Shown here in pieces: positions 25,410 through 61,243 of a DNA stretch of 64,000 bases. The stretch's first letter is position 1. Each line of letters opens with the position of its first letter. Made by a program: the position numbers and the translations under genes. Origin of the DNA: Berghia stephanieae. Its lineage: Eukaryota > Mollusca > Gastropoda > Nudibranchia > Aeolidiidae. The notes under the pieces are model-generated. The model was not told the origin of the DNA. It saw only the letters and a list, made by a program, of their open reading frames with translations, and did not search any database. Location of the stretch: positions 33,237,891 through 33,301,890 of the forward strand of contig CM067449.1 in NCBI GenBank assembly GCA_034508935.3. Direction: 5' to 3'.

Positions 25410-25895
25410 ACAGGGAGGTACTTACTGTGTCTTCTACCCACCTATATCTGTTTTCCAACATGCTTTCTATCTTTGTCTTGGAATGAGATTACTTGGTTTT
25501 GTCCAGGCCCTGGCCGGAAACCCTGGCTGGGGGGGAAACGGTCAAATGTTTAGAGTTTTGGGAGATGATATTTTTTTCCTTGTAAATCATCTCTCTGTTA
25601 TGCACTGCATTATGTTTCTTTATATTATGTATGATTTGTAAAACACTTGAGTGTGTTCCTCTTACCGAGGATCTGTGCTTGTGTCTGGATGAGACTTTAA
25701 GTGATCTCAAACTAAGGACTTTGATAGTGTGCTTTTGGAATCTACACTTGTTTCTTATTTGAACCAATTCCCTTTGTCTTCCCTTTTCTTGGATGCTTTT
25801 TTGTAATTCTAGAACTTTTTACTATCCCATTTTCTTCCTTTTTACTGGCGCTGATATGACCTTAATGTATTGCAAGAGCCGTAAAACCCTTAAAA
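25410..25895 (+). mobile_element. Family D repeat, copy 2
   Basis: Begins slightly inside the family's start (GGGAGGTACTTACTGTG) and ends GAGCCGTAAAACCC, then A-rich and a CA repeat. Confidence 0.8.
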
Positions 25896-25956
25896 ACATA
25901 AAACAAACACACATACACCCACACACACGACATACTTCTCTCACACACACACACAC

Positions 25957-26001
<45 letters not shown>

Positions 26002-26002
26002 C

Positions 26003-26045
<43 letters not shown>

Positions 26046-26046
26046 C

Positions 26047-26125
<79 letters not shown>

Positions 26126-26152
26126 ATTATTATTATTACTACTATTATTATA
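25957..26152. repeat. (ATT)n microsatellite after D2
   Basis: About 190 bases of ATT with a few TACT breaks, preceded by a short CA run. Confidence 0.95.
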
Positions 26153-26577
26153 AAAGAAGCATTGTATTTTCTCTCAGACAATTCCTATGTAAGCATCCAT
26201 TCCATTTGCTGTGATCTTTCAAATTTTGAGGTGTCGGTAGGTGGCGGTTACAACTGTTTGTGTTTGCCACAATTGTGGGTATTCAATACAAGGGAAGGCT
26301 GTATGTACATCAAATATTATTTACATCAACGAGAAAATCATTTAAATAAAATCACAAATATTATTGTTTATTACAATATGTGTTCACCATTTCTTTTCTC
26401 CAAATGTATATTTTTGCAACCCATCTCAAAGTGGTATAATGTCGGATATTTAGATGTTGAGAGATTTAATTCATAACCAATATTAAGACTTAGATGAAAT
26501 GTACTTGTTTTCTTGAGGAGAAATAACAGTTTTGTATTGCATGAAAAACTAATAATTTATATTTCTGATTATTTTAA

Positions 26578-27095
26578 CTGGGTGGGGATCCTGACCTCCC
26601 ATAGCGGGCAGGGAGGTACACACTGTGTCTTCTATCCCCATATATCTATTTTCCAACATGCTTTCTGTCTTTGTCTTGGAATGAGATTACTTGGTTTCTT
26701 TCCTGGCCCTGGTCAGGGCTGGGAGGGAAACAGTCAAGTGCATAGTTATTGTTTTGGGAGATATTTTTTTCCTTTTAAATCATCTCTGTTATGCATTGTA
26801 TTATGCTTAGTTTACATATTATATTATATAATTTGTAAGCATTTGAGTGTGTTCCTCTTAGTTCGGGCCTGTGCTTGTGTCTGGATGAGACTTTTAGGTG
26901 ATCTCAAACTAAGTACTTTGATAGTGTGCTCTTGGAATCTACATCTGTTTCCTATTTGAACCAATTCCCCTTTGTCTCACCTTTTCTTTTGTGCTTTAAT
27001 TGTAATTCTAGAACTTTTTACTATCCCATTTTCTTCCTTTTTACTGGCGCTTATATGACCTTAATGTGTTGCAAGCGCCGTAAAACCCTTAAAAC
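26578..27095 (+). mobile_element. Family D repeat, copy 3
   Basis: Full-length like copy 1. The 3' end GCGCCGTAAAACCC is followed by AAAACAAAAACAAACAA. Confidence 0.8.
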
Positions 27096-27675
27096 AAAAA
27101 CAAACAATGATTATTTTAATTTTCAAGTCACTATTGGACATCTGGTTCACACATGGGTCAAAGTTCAGAGGGACGAATTTGCCTGAAAGATGGACGACCG
27201 AAGTCAGTTTGCATGAAAAGGAGACTAATTTAAAACAAGTACCCACCACTTTAAACTTAAATACATAGCAAAAAGAGTCATAATGCCGGCAGTCGATCAT
27301 TATTATAACCGAAATACCGGCACCAATCAGCATATGCCTGCAAACTTTCCCCCAATGGTTCACCCCAACATAATATTGTTTTGTCACTTAAATAATGAGC
27401 GAGTTTTTCATATTAAAAATATAATTATTTACCTTATTCTCCTCTTTGTTCAAATGCCCATGTTGCTTACAGCCCGTCTAGTTATGACTGGGGTGTAGAT
27501 ATCAGGTTTTACCTACTTACTTATCCAAGCCAGCGACCAGCTGAGCTCTAGCCCTTCAGTCTTGTGCCATAATATAGAAGTAAGACGCCTTTTGTAGTTG
27601 TCCCAGGTGACTATACAGTGTGTTACTGATGCCTGGATTTGGTGGGAGGAATGTGTATGTTTTTGTTTGTTTGTT

Positions 27676-27832
27676 TTTAGGGTTTTACAGCCCTTGCAAC
27701 ACATTACGGTCATATCAGCGTAAGTAAAAAGAAAGAAAATGGGATAGTAAAAAGTTCGAGAATTACAAGTAAACCACCCAAGAAAAGGTAAGACAAAGGG
27801 GAATTGGTTCAAATAGGAGACAAATCCGTAAA
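27676..27832 (-). mobile_element. Family D repeat, copy 4 (3' part)
   Basis: Only the 3' third is present, in the reverse orientation to copies 1-3. This is the first reversed copy of the cluster. Confidence 0.75.
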
Positions 27833-27884
27833 ATAAAGTATATATACATTTACAGCTTTCAAGGCAAAACATGACCTGCCTTTT

Positions 27885-28157
27885 AGTAGCCTGGTGGTTT
27901 GACAGTTTGGGGTTTGTGACCTGTGGGTACAAGATTCGAATCCTGCTGTGTGTGTTGCAAAGTTGAGTCCTTGGAAAAGGCTCTTTTAATCACATTTCCT
28001 CGCCACACCCAGTGAAAATGAGTACCAGGCTGGAAACAACATCTCCACAGAAAAAATATATAACTGCTGCACTTCACAGGCATTGTCTTACATTACGACC
28101 CAGTTTAAAGAACTTTGAGAACATTTCGTGGATAATGTGCTTTATAAAAGCTCTTTG
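27885..28157 (+). mobile_element. SINE family B relative, diverged
   Basis: A different head (GGTGGTTTGACAGTTTGG, B box GATTCGAATCC) fused to the B body GAGTCCTTGGAAAAGGCTC and a decayed tail. Confidence 0.6.
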
Positions 28158-28419
28158 TAGCATGAAATAACAGTGACATGAAGTGAAGAAAATGAAAAAA
28201 AAAATATAAGGGGAAAAAAGATTAACAAAGAACAACAAAAAATATATATATTTTTTAAACAATAGTGTATTTGCAGTGTTGCGATCACAATAAAATAACA
28301 TAGAATATGCAAATGCAAAATGAGGCACTGTACTACCACCGTTGGCACATACAGCTTAAGCACGTACACACTTTCTGCATTGTCACACAATTTATTAAAT
28401 ATACTATAAAATATTTTAA

Positions 28420-28680
28420 AATGATAAACAAAAATGAAAAGAATAGCTTCAAAAAATAATAAATGGCAGCATAACATGTTTGGTAATGTTGTTCATTGTG
28501 CGTTATATCAATAAGATTTAGCTTTGTGATTTCTCTGTGGTCGATCTGGATTTTTAAAAAATGCATTTCTGTTTTTATTGTTTTTTTGTTGCTGGCTGAC
28601 AGAGGGACGTAACGTTCCATGTTTGGTAGTTCATTATTTTTTGAAGCTGTTCTATTCATTTTTGTTTATTAATTTTTACA
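28420..28680. mobile_element. Inverted pair of Penelope-like repeat fragments
   Basis: The left arm (28420-28500) starts AACAAAAATGAAAAGAATAG; the right arm (28560-28680) is the same sequence in reverse, including GGAACGTTACG and GGCTGACAG where copy 2 has its hammerhead-like core. The core is eroded in this copy. Confidence 0.45.
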
Positions 28681-28750
28681 GTACAGTCCACATATTCTAG
28701 CAGCTTAGTATCACTTTATAACATTTTATTATTAAAAGGACACAAATGCA

Positions 28751-29414
28751 TAGACAATGGAATCCTGATAAATCCAACACCCCTATACCTGAAAGATATG
28801 GTTGATTTGTTGACTTAAAGCAAGGTTGATTTTATCCATTAACACACTTAGATTAAGAACAGAAAAGTTGGAACGCAAAAGAATTCTTGTTTGTTTGTCT
28901 GTTTTTGAGGGTTTTACGGCGCATGCAACACATTAAGGTCATATCAGTGAAAATAAAAAGGGAGAAAATGGGAAAGTAAAAAGTTCTAGAATTACAATTA
29001 ATGCACCTAAGAAAAGGTAAGACAAAGGGGAATTGGTTCCAAGATGTTGATTCAAAGAGCACAGTATCAAAATACAGTTTTAGATCACCTAAAAGTCTCA
29101 TCCAGACACAAGCACACAGGTCCCCGCGTAGAGGAATACACTCAAATATTTCCAAATCATATATATGTAAACAAAACATAGTACAGTGCATAACACAGAG
29201 ATGATTTACAAGGAAAAAAATATCATCTCCCAAAACCATACATTTGACTGGACAGGACAAAACCAAGTGATCTCATTCCAAGACAAAGACAGAAAGCGAT
29301 TTGGAAAACGGGTATAGGGGGATAGAAGACACATTAAGTACCTCCCTGCCCATTATGGGAGGTCAAGAACCCTGCCCAGAAAAGAGGTGTTGACGTTATG
29401 CAGATTCCACTGTA
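28751..29414. mobile_element. MITE I split by family D copy 5
   Basis: Left end ACAATGGAATCCTGATAAAT, right end GCAGATTCCACTGTA. Family D copy 5 fills 28903-29385. Confidence 0.55.
28903..29385 (-). mobile_element. Family D repeat, copy 5, nested in MITE I
   Basis: Near full length and reversed relative to copies 1-3. It interrupts the MITE at 28751-29414, so this insertion is younger than the MITE. Confidence 0.8.
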
Positions 29415-29624
29415 ACTATATATTTTTATATATACATAACAGTACAACTTTAAAATTACTTATTGATTTTACAAAATTTAATCATATTTCGACTTTGATA
29501 TTCACAATTCATTCTTGGGCAAGCAGCACTGATTCTCAAAAATTTTGACAAAACACTCTCATTCAAGTTAGTCCTGACACAACATCCAATCATAATTCTT
29601 GAGCAACATTTGCTGAATGCTTTT

Positions 29625-30045
29625 GTTTTGGTTTTAGGGTTTTATGGCGCTTGCGACACATTTAGATCATTTCAGTGCAAAAAAAATCCAGATTTACAAT
29701 TGAAAGCACACAAGAAAAAGTAAAACAAAGGAGAATGATTCAAATAAGGAACAGATGCACATTCCAAAATCACATTGTCTGTGTACTTAGTTTGAAATCA
29801 CCTAAAAGTATCACTTAAACATGAGCACAGGATTCCAATAAGAGGAATATACTCAAATGTTTACAAAATATATAAAACCCCAAAAAATTTAACAGTACAC
29901 ATAACATAAAGACGCTTACAGAAAAAAAAATCATCTTCCAAAACTATAAATGTACAATTGACTGTTTCCCTCCTAGCTAAGAACTCTGTCCAGAACCAAG
30001 ACAAAACTAAGTAATTTCATTCCAAGACAAAGATAGAGAGAAAGT
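29625..30045 (-). mobile_element. Family D repeat, copy 6 (diverged)
   Basis: Same order of blocks as the other copies but with more changes; the start of the element is missing. Confidence 0.7.
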
Positions 30046-30419
30046 TACAACAAACCTAAAATCTGAATTTAAACAAAACTTTCTCTAAGTCAGTGGAAAT
30101 ATAAGAAAACAAAAAGAAAAACAAAATAATACAAAAAATTTAAAAAATAACAACTAAAACAACAAAAGAGAGTAACATAGTGAGTATAATAAAAAAGCAC
30201 CATTTCTTATGCAGGTTTGTTTATATTATGGAGATTAGCAAATTGCACTCAAAACTATTGTCAAATAACATTCTCGAGTCAATCACACATACTTTTGGGT
30301 GATGAAATCAACAGAAATTTAATAGAAAGTGATAGGCAAGACTTGGCTTATCAGTATCTCAGTTAAACAAAAATATTATTTTAATTTTTTTTCAGATTTT
30401 GCCTCATTATGTGAGCTTT

Positions 30420-30955
30420 GTTTTGTCTTTAAGAGTTTTACAGTGCTTGCAACACATTAAGGTCATATCAACGCCAGTAAAAAGGTAGAAAATGGGATAG
30501 TAAAAAGTTAAAGAATTGCAATTAAAATTAAAGCACCCAAGAAAAAGTAAGACAAAGGGGAATTGGTTCAAATAGGGAACAGATGTAGATTTCAAGAGCA
30601 CGCTATCAGTACACATAGTTTGAGATCACCCTAAAAGTCTCACCCGGACACCAGCACAAGTTCCCACTAAGAGGAATACACTAATGTTTACAAATCATAT
30701 GTTAAGAATAGAAAAAAATAACAGTAGATAAGAGAGAAATGATTTACAAGGAGAAAAATATCATCTCCCAAAACTATAACTATACAACCGACTGTTTCCC
30801 TCCCAGCCAAGGACTCGGGCCAGGGTGAGGACAAAACTAAGTAATCTCATTCCAAGAAAAGAAAACAACTTGAAAACATACAGGAGGATGGAAGACACAG
30901 CAAGTATCTCCCTGCCCACTATGGGAGGTCGGGAACCCCATCCAGATAAAACTTG
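30420..30955 (-). mobile_element. Family D repeat, copy 7
   Basis: Near full length, reversed. It runs from GTTTTACAGTGCTTGCAACA on the + strand to GGGAACCCCATCCAG. Confidence 0.8.
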
Positions 30956-31054
30956 TTTAGAGACACAGTGGGTTACATATGTGAACAAGTAGAAAATACT
31001 GCAAACTTTATGTTAAAAAAAATTACACCCTTCCGACACGACATATGATATCGT

Positions 31055-31253
31055 TGCCTCTGCATTCACAAAGGAATATAGATATTTCAAGATGTTTGAT
31101 GTCAACAGGACTCACCCATGTTGTCCAAGTGAGCAAATTGGGGGTTAATAATCTTGCCCAAGGAAAAAAACAAAAGTGCCTGAATCAGGGCTCGAACCTG
31201 GGACCTTCTGGCTCACAGTGCAATACCTTAACCACTCTGCCACTTCGCCCCCT
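31055..31253 (-). mobile_element. SINE family L copy (tRNA-like head)
   Basis: The - strand head GGGGGCGAAGTGGCAGAGTG with B box GGTTCGAGCCCTG; the body runs to about 31055. Confidence 0.65.
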
Positions 31254-31401
31254 TTATGTAAAGCCGTGTGTAAAGAAACTGGTCTTACTGTGTTGTGCTG
31301 ACAAGACATTTTCAAGCGTCTCTTTCAGACTTTCAGAATTTTCTTTACTTTTTATATCATGCCTATGGCAGGCAGTCAGACAGTTAGCAAATTTTACCTT
31401 G

Positions 31402-31670
31402 CCATTGCCCCTGATACCTCTGTTGGTAGAGAACTCGCTTCACATGCAAAGGGACTGTGATTGATCCCGGGTGCAGTCGAGATTTTTCTTTCTGACCCTC
31501 CTGTCCACCCAGCAGTGAATGGATAGCTGAATCTATTAGATTTGGTGGAAAGTACTTTGCGATAGACTAGCGACCTATCCAAAGGAAAGCAATCAATTGC
31601 TAATGTCCATTTCACGCTACAGAAACCAGGATACACACCGGCTCCATGGGCCTAATGGCTCTGAAGGAAT
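31402..31670 (+). mobile_element. SINE family A copy
   Basis: Head ACCTCTGTTGGTAGAG, B box TGATCCCGGGTGCAG, and the full body to GGCTCTGAAGG. Confidence 0.85.
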
Positions 31671-31964
31671 ACTTAAAATTGCCCCCTCCCCCCTCCCTTA
31701 AAAAGTAAGGAGCAAAACGAAAAGTACTTTTTTCACTTATCATTTCAATGAATGGGTGGATAAAAGCTTGTTCCTTTTTATAGTACAAAAATTTGTTTTA
31801 GGATCTTCTTCCCCTCAAGGAAAATAAAGTAAAGTCTCTGATTAATTAAACTACTACTAAATCAATGACATTATAAGAGTGTCATGCAATAATGACAAAC
31901 TATTTGCAGTTCAGTTAGACGTAAATATGGCAGTGGATATAAGGGTTTAAAAAAATAAAATAAT

Positions 31965-32235
31965 TTTAAAGGGCTTTTCAGCGCTTTTGACATGTTTAGG
32001 TCATTTCAGCGCCAGTAAAAACGAAGAAAATGGGGTAGTAAAAAAATTATAGATTTGTAATTGAAAACACATGAGAAAAGTAAGACAAAGGGGGCTGGTT
32101 CTAATAGGGCACAGATGTGGATTCCAAGGGCAAACTATTAGTATTCCTAGTTTGAGATCAACTAAAAGTCTCATCCAGAGACAAGCACAGGGTCCTGCCA
32201 AGAGGAATACACTCAAATGTTTACAAATCATAATA
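31965..32235 (-). mobile_element. Family D repeat, copy 8 (3' half)
   Basis: Reversed; only the 3' half remains. A family F SINE follows. Confidence 0.75.
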
Positions 32236-32274
32236 CATTAAAACCAACAAATATAACAAATAATTACAGAAATT

Positions 32275-32470
32275 AAAGTGAGTAGAAAAGTGCCAGAAGA
32301 CCATAGAGAATAAAGATTTTGCAGCGATGGGGGCTTGAACCTGTGACCTTTCTGATACAACAAACCCCGCCTGGCTGTGAGAGGGACGGTATGCAGTCGA
32401 CTTCATCCACGACTCCACTCCAGCTCTGAAAACCTTAAACAGTTCAGAGATAAAATCGCCACTGTGCCAC
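32275..32470 (-). mobile_element. SINE family F copy
   Basis: AAGTGCCAGAAGACCATAG, B box region GGGGCTTGAACCTGTGACC, tRNA-like head on the - strand. Confidence 0.65.
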
Positions 32471-32532
32471 TCTAAATACAAACATGCACACAAAAGTCTG
32501 TGACAATACACCCAGGTGGTTTGCAGATATGC

Positions 32533-32776
32533 AGGAAGAAGAAGAAGAAAAAGAAGAAGAAGAAAAAGAAGAGGAGGAAGAAGAAGAAGAAGAAGAAGAA
32601 GAAGAAGAAGAAGAAGAGAAGAAGAAGAAGAAGAGAAGAAGAAGAAGAAAAAGAAGAAGAAGAAGAAGAAGAAGAAGAAGAAGAAGAAGAAGAAGAAGAA
32701 GAAGAAGAAGAAGAAGAAGAAGAAGAAGAAGAAGAAGAAGAAGAAGAAGAAGAAGAAAAAGAAGAAGAAAAAGAAT
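32533..32776. repeat. (GAA)n array
   Basis: About 240 bases of purine-only GAA with GAG and AAA variants. Confidence 0.95.
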
Positions 32777-32819
32777 TTATAGCATCTAGACTACCCTGAC
32801 ACAATTCATGTTTATAGTC

Positions 32820-33155
32820 CGTGGGTGACATTGCACATCCACCCACACCAGAGTTATAATTGTCTGTTGTCATTGAGTTGCCTTCCCACTGCTGGCTCCG
32901 TTTGTATGGAATTTTTTACCTAAAACAACTCGACAATGTGAAAGTCTGTCTGTCAGTCTTTAAACAACATCTTAAAACCAATAGTATTGTGATTCTCTGT
33001 GAACTTTGAACTGTATGTGTGTTACTGTTGTGGTGATTTTGTGATCGAATGAATGTACTTTTGTGGTAACAGAAATCGATTACAAAACGCCTCTGAGCAT
33101 TATTTGTGGATACAACAATACAAAATAATAAATAATAATAATAATAATAATAATA

Positions 33156-33203
<48 letters not shown>

Positions 33204-33230
33204 CGTAATAAAGTGGAAAACTACACTTTG
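32820..33230 (+). mobile_element. 3' end of a related LINE, (AAT)n tail
   Basis: Conceptual pieces read SVWNFLP ... TTRQCESLSVFKQHLKTNS, the typical end of a LINE ORF2; one frame change lies between them. The 3' UTR has AAACGCCTCTGAGCATT and an (AAT)n tail at 33128-33204. It sits directly downstream of the (GAA)n array. Confidence 0.55.
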
Positions 33231-33557
33231 CATTGGAATTGTGTATCATCTTTGACGTCAATACAAATTACAGGCCTTGAGTAAAAATATCAGTCCATGA
33301 CAGAGGAAACAAACCAATCACACTTTGAGTCTCCAATCTTTGACCATACAAAAAGGATGCTGATAATTTAGAGTTAAGCTTTTGCAGTTTATCAAGTGGT
33401 TGTTATCAATAACACAGAAAAAAACCAACACAATCTTGTTTTCCATTTAGCCCTTTTCAGTCAAACCAGTTTTCACTGCATAGCTACACACACAATCTGT
33501 TCGTTCACTCTTACTTTTCATACCATTAAAATGTCTACATCTCTCTCATTCTCTCTG
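33231..33557 (-). other. Presumed TGFBRAP1 3' UTR/flank
   Basis: Non-repetitive sequence between the stop codon and the LINE end at 33230. No clear AATAAA on the - strand was seen. Confidence 0.4.
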
Positions 33558-58113
<24,556 letters not shown>

Positions 58114-58871
58114 TTTTGTTTCAACAGATGCTCACGAATGAAATATCTCAATCAATTCAATAGTATACAAAGTTGAAGAACATGTCATGTTTCTTATGTG
58201 CACCGATTAATTACAGTGATATCCGCCATTGTAGACAAAATATTGATGTCTGAGGACACTCCCACTCAAATCAGGGGAAGTAACTACGGCTTTGTTTTAT
58301 GTGTCCTTTATTTTTACAAAAGCTCTGTTACTAGAAATTACTCAGCATTTTCTGACAACACAATGAGTTTTTCTGCTAAATTGGTTAATATAGTCTGATA
58401 TAAGCTGATGAAATGGTCTTGATTAATTTGAATGATCATCTAAATTTAGGATTAAAATAAAGAAAAAAGAGATTCGAAAAGTTAACGAAAAGGTCAAGGG
58501 GCAAATATAAGGTGAATTTATTATCAATCACTTCCTGTTCATGTCATTATTTTCCATTATTTTCTTCTGATATTGAGAGTTTGGAGAACGAAAATCTCAA
58601 GTTTCAAGACACTCAAAAAAAAAAAAAAAGGTGAGCTTGGTTTTTTTGACATTACTTTGGTTCATTTGAATTATACAGTTTTAATACAATCAGTTTATAT
58701 GGTCTCCTACTTATTGGCTCTAAAACTGTCAAAGTCTGTTTTGTTTAGTTTGGGAGTTTGTCCCAACCCAACTAAAGACTAAAGAAGACCCAGAGATTCA
58801 GTTTAGATTTAGAGTTCCAGACAGAAGTCACACACACAAAAAAAAATAAAAAAAAACCCCATCGCCATAGT
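58114..58871 (-). promoter_or_regulatory. TGFBRAP1 upstream region between start codon and LTR
   Basis: About 760 bases, AT-rich, no clear TATA or CpG-rich core. A native promoter or 5' UTR exon must lie here or beyond the LTR element. Confidence 0.35.
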
Positions 58872-59420
58872 TGAATGAAATCCAGAGATTTAGATGTTAA
58901 AAACGGGAAGACTGTGATTTTATTGAGATATCTTTCAAATTCACGGTGGTGTCGTGAACGGATTTCCCAATCTCGTTCACGATGTAAAAAATAAGGAAAA
59001 AGTTTAGAAAAAGTCTCCACCGAAGTGGGCGTTCTCCATATATGTAAAGGACATATATGGGCGGTTAAAAACTGCTCTAGAGCACTTCGGGAATCGTCCC
59101 GGTCTAGCCTGATTTTTATAACATACCAAAAGTATGGCGGATCGGATCTTAGTAGCAGATACAACGATGGGCGAAGATAGTTGATATGTCTGTTTCAAAT
59201 AAGGCTGTAGATAGTCGAGAGAAAGAATGAAGGGTGTCGCGAGCGTTTATAGAATAGATACGATGACGTCACGTTTACGCGGGAGACAGTGAACAAACAC
59301 AACATGAAGATTACTCACAACAGCCTGATCAAGACACGACAGTCATACCATAACAAAACACTTATAACAACAACAACACAAACCTATCACAATAATCAGT
59401 GACATAAAATCTTCCCCACA
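58872..59420 (-). repeat. 3' LTR of the Gypsy-type element
   Basis: On the - strand the LTR starts TGTGGGGAAG directly after the polypurine tract (59421-59435) and appears to end ...TTCATTCA at 58872, giving TG...CA ends and about 550 bp. Inside are a CRE-like TGACGTCA (59264-59271), a TATAAAC box (59245-59251) and an AATAAA signal (58919-58924), in promoter-to-polyA order. The left end is inferred, since the partner LTR is outside the window. Confidence 0.65.
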
Positions 59421-59435
59421 TTCCTCCCCCTCCTA
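59421..59435 (-). other. Polypurine tract next to the 3' LTR
   Basis: The - strand reads AGGAGGGGGAGGAA directly before the LTR start TGTGGGG, as expected for plus-strand priming in LTR elements. Confidence 0.65.
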
Positions 59436-61210
59436 AAATGCTTTCCCTCCTGAGGTTATACCCGATATAGATTAAAAGTGGGAAGATATCATGTTTGCAT
59501 AAGTTTGTCGGGTCCCAAAACATTAATTAAAATATCTATATCAGAACATAGTACTTATGAAAGTTGGACCAAAATTTATAAAAGATAACTTGTTAGGAAG
59601 GATGCAATATTTTAAATTTCATTGGGGATATAAGCAATCAAAATTGTAAGGCAAGATGAGTGGTTGCTTGCTGCACTTGTAAATGGCTGGATATATATAT
59701 ATCCCATTTTTTTTTTTTTTTTCTAAAACAATGCAGCTGAAAATAGAGCTTATTTAGTATTTACATTATTGCTAGCAGGCCAGGGAATCTCTTTAGTAAT
59801 TAATTGACAAGATGACAATGACCAGGGATAATGTCAGAAATAAAACAAGCATAGTTGGAACCATGTCAGTTACCAATTCATGTTAATGTCTATAATACAG
59901 TACAGGTCCTGTCACAAGGTGGTATCCATCATCATTTTGAGCTTATGCTTCTGACTCACCTGATTGAGGTAGTAAAATACCTGCTGATGTATAGCCATAA
60001 TTCCCTCCTTCTCCTGCTTGAGGTGATCACCCATGTGTTCATGTTATCAGTTCATAGGGGTACCACTACCATGATTTCCTGGTCCACGTGGTCGTCGTGG
60101 TGCCCTCATGGGCTCTTTCTCACATCTTGGCTTATTCTGGTTCCATCAGGTTGGGTCGGGTTCTATAGCCATTATCAGATGGGCCTCTGGGTAGCTCTCT
60201 CCCTTCCTCGCCTGTGATTCCGAGGGGTACCATCCCTGGTATCATCAGGTCTCTGGGTTCAGGGGGGCTTACACCAGGTATCATCAAGCCTGTGGTTCCG
60301 AGGGGTTCCAACCCTGGTATCATCAGGTCTTGGTTTCAGGGCACTTTTTTAGCTGTCATCAAACCTGTGATTGCTTGGGGTATCATCAGGCTCCCTGTGC
60401 ATGGTGTCTGCTCCTGGTGTCTCTAGTAGTCCCTTGTGCCCTTGAGTCATCATGATGTGAGAAGTTTCTTAGTGGGGAGGTGAAACCTCTACCCTTTGAT
60501 GGGGAGGTGAAAGTGTCACCTCTACCCCTTCTCTTTCAGCCTTTGGTTCCAGTCTAGTATCATCAGGCTGAGCTTCTCTGGCATTTTCTTTGGAATTGAA
60601 CCCCTTCATCACTGTCACTGCCATGTTGACAGTGGTGGCATCGACTCGTTGCTATTCTGCTCAGTTGATACAGACCGTGATGTTGCTCCAGACAGTCATA
60701 CATACTTTGTTGTTTCTTTCCATGGTCTGGGGTTTGTCTTTTTGTACATAGCAACAGATATGAGTCATGACAGAGTTGGAGGCTTCTTGATTGACCTTTC
60801 TTCTTAAAGTTTGTGTCTGTTTTTTGTTTTTTTTTACACATAACACTGCACCGAAGACGAAATCTGCAATGATGCTGGCAGGACTGATCAGGATTGCATT
60901 CAGTTATAAATTATTATTTATTTATTTTTTTTTTTTTTTTTCCTGTCTTCGAAGTGCTTTGTTGCCTCTTCTAATTCCATAGTCGAATTTCATCTATTCA
61001 ACTCTGTCTTCAATGGTTTCCTAGCAGTCTTGTGAGCTTGCTTTAAACATAATTCTTAACATTTCGCCAATAATTACCCCTCTTCCTTTATGGGTTTAGG
61101 CATAAGCTCACATCTGTTGTTGTAAAATCTATCTATCATTGACTGCACTACAGATGATGGAAGCAATTAGTACTACACATTCTTCCTAGGTATGTAGCTT
61201 CATAATGTCA

Positions 61211-61243
<33 letters not shown>

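Noticed and set aside
32472-32873. Glu/Lys-rich or Ser-rich protein
   Set aside because: Frames of the (GAA)n array.
60132-60426. Independent Pro/Gly-rich gene on either strand
   Set aside because: Lies inside the Gypsy-type fossil between pol remnants and the 3' LTR; simple repeated wording, no start context.
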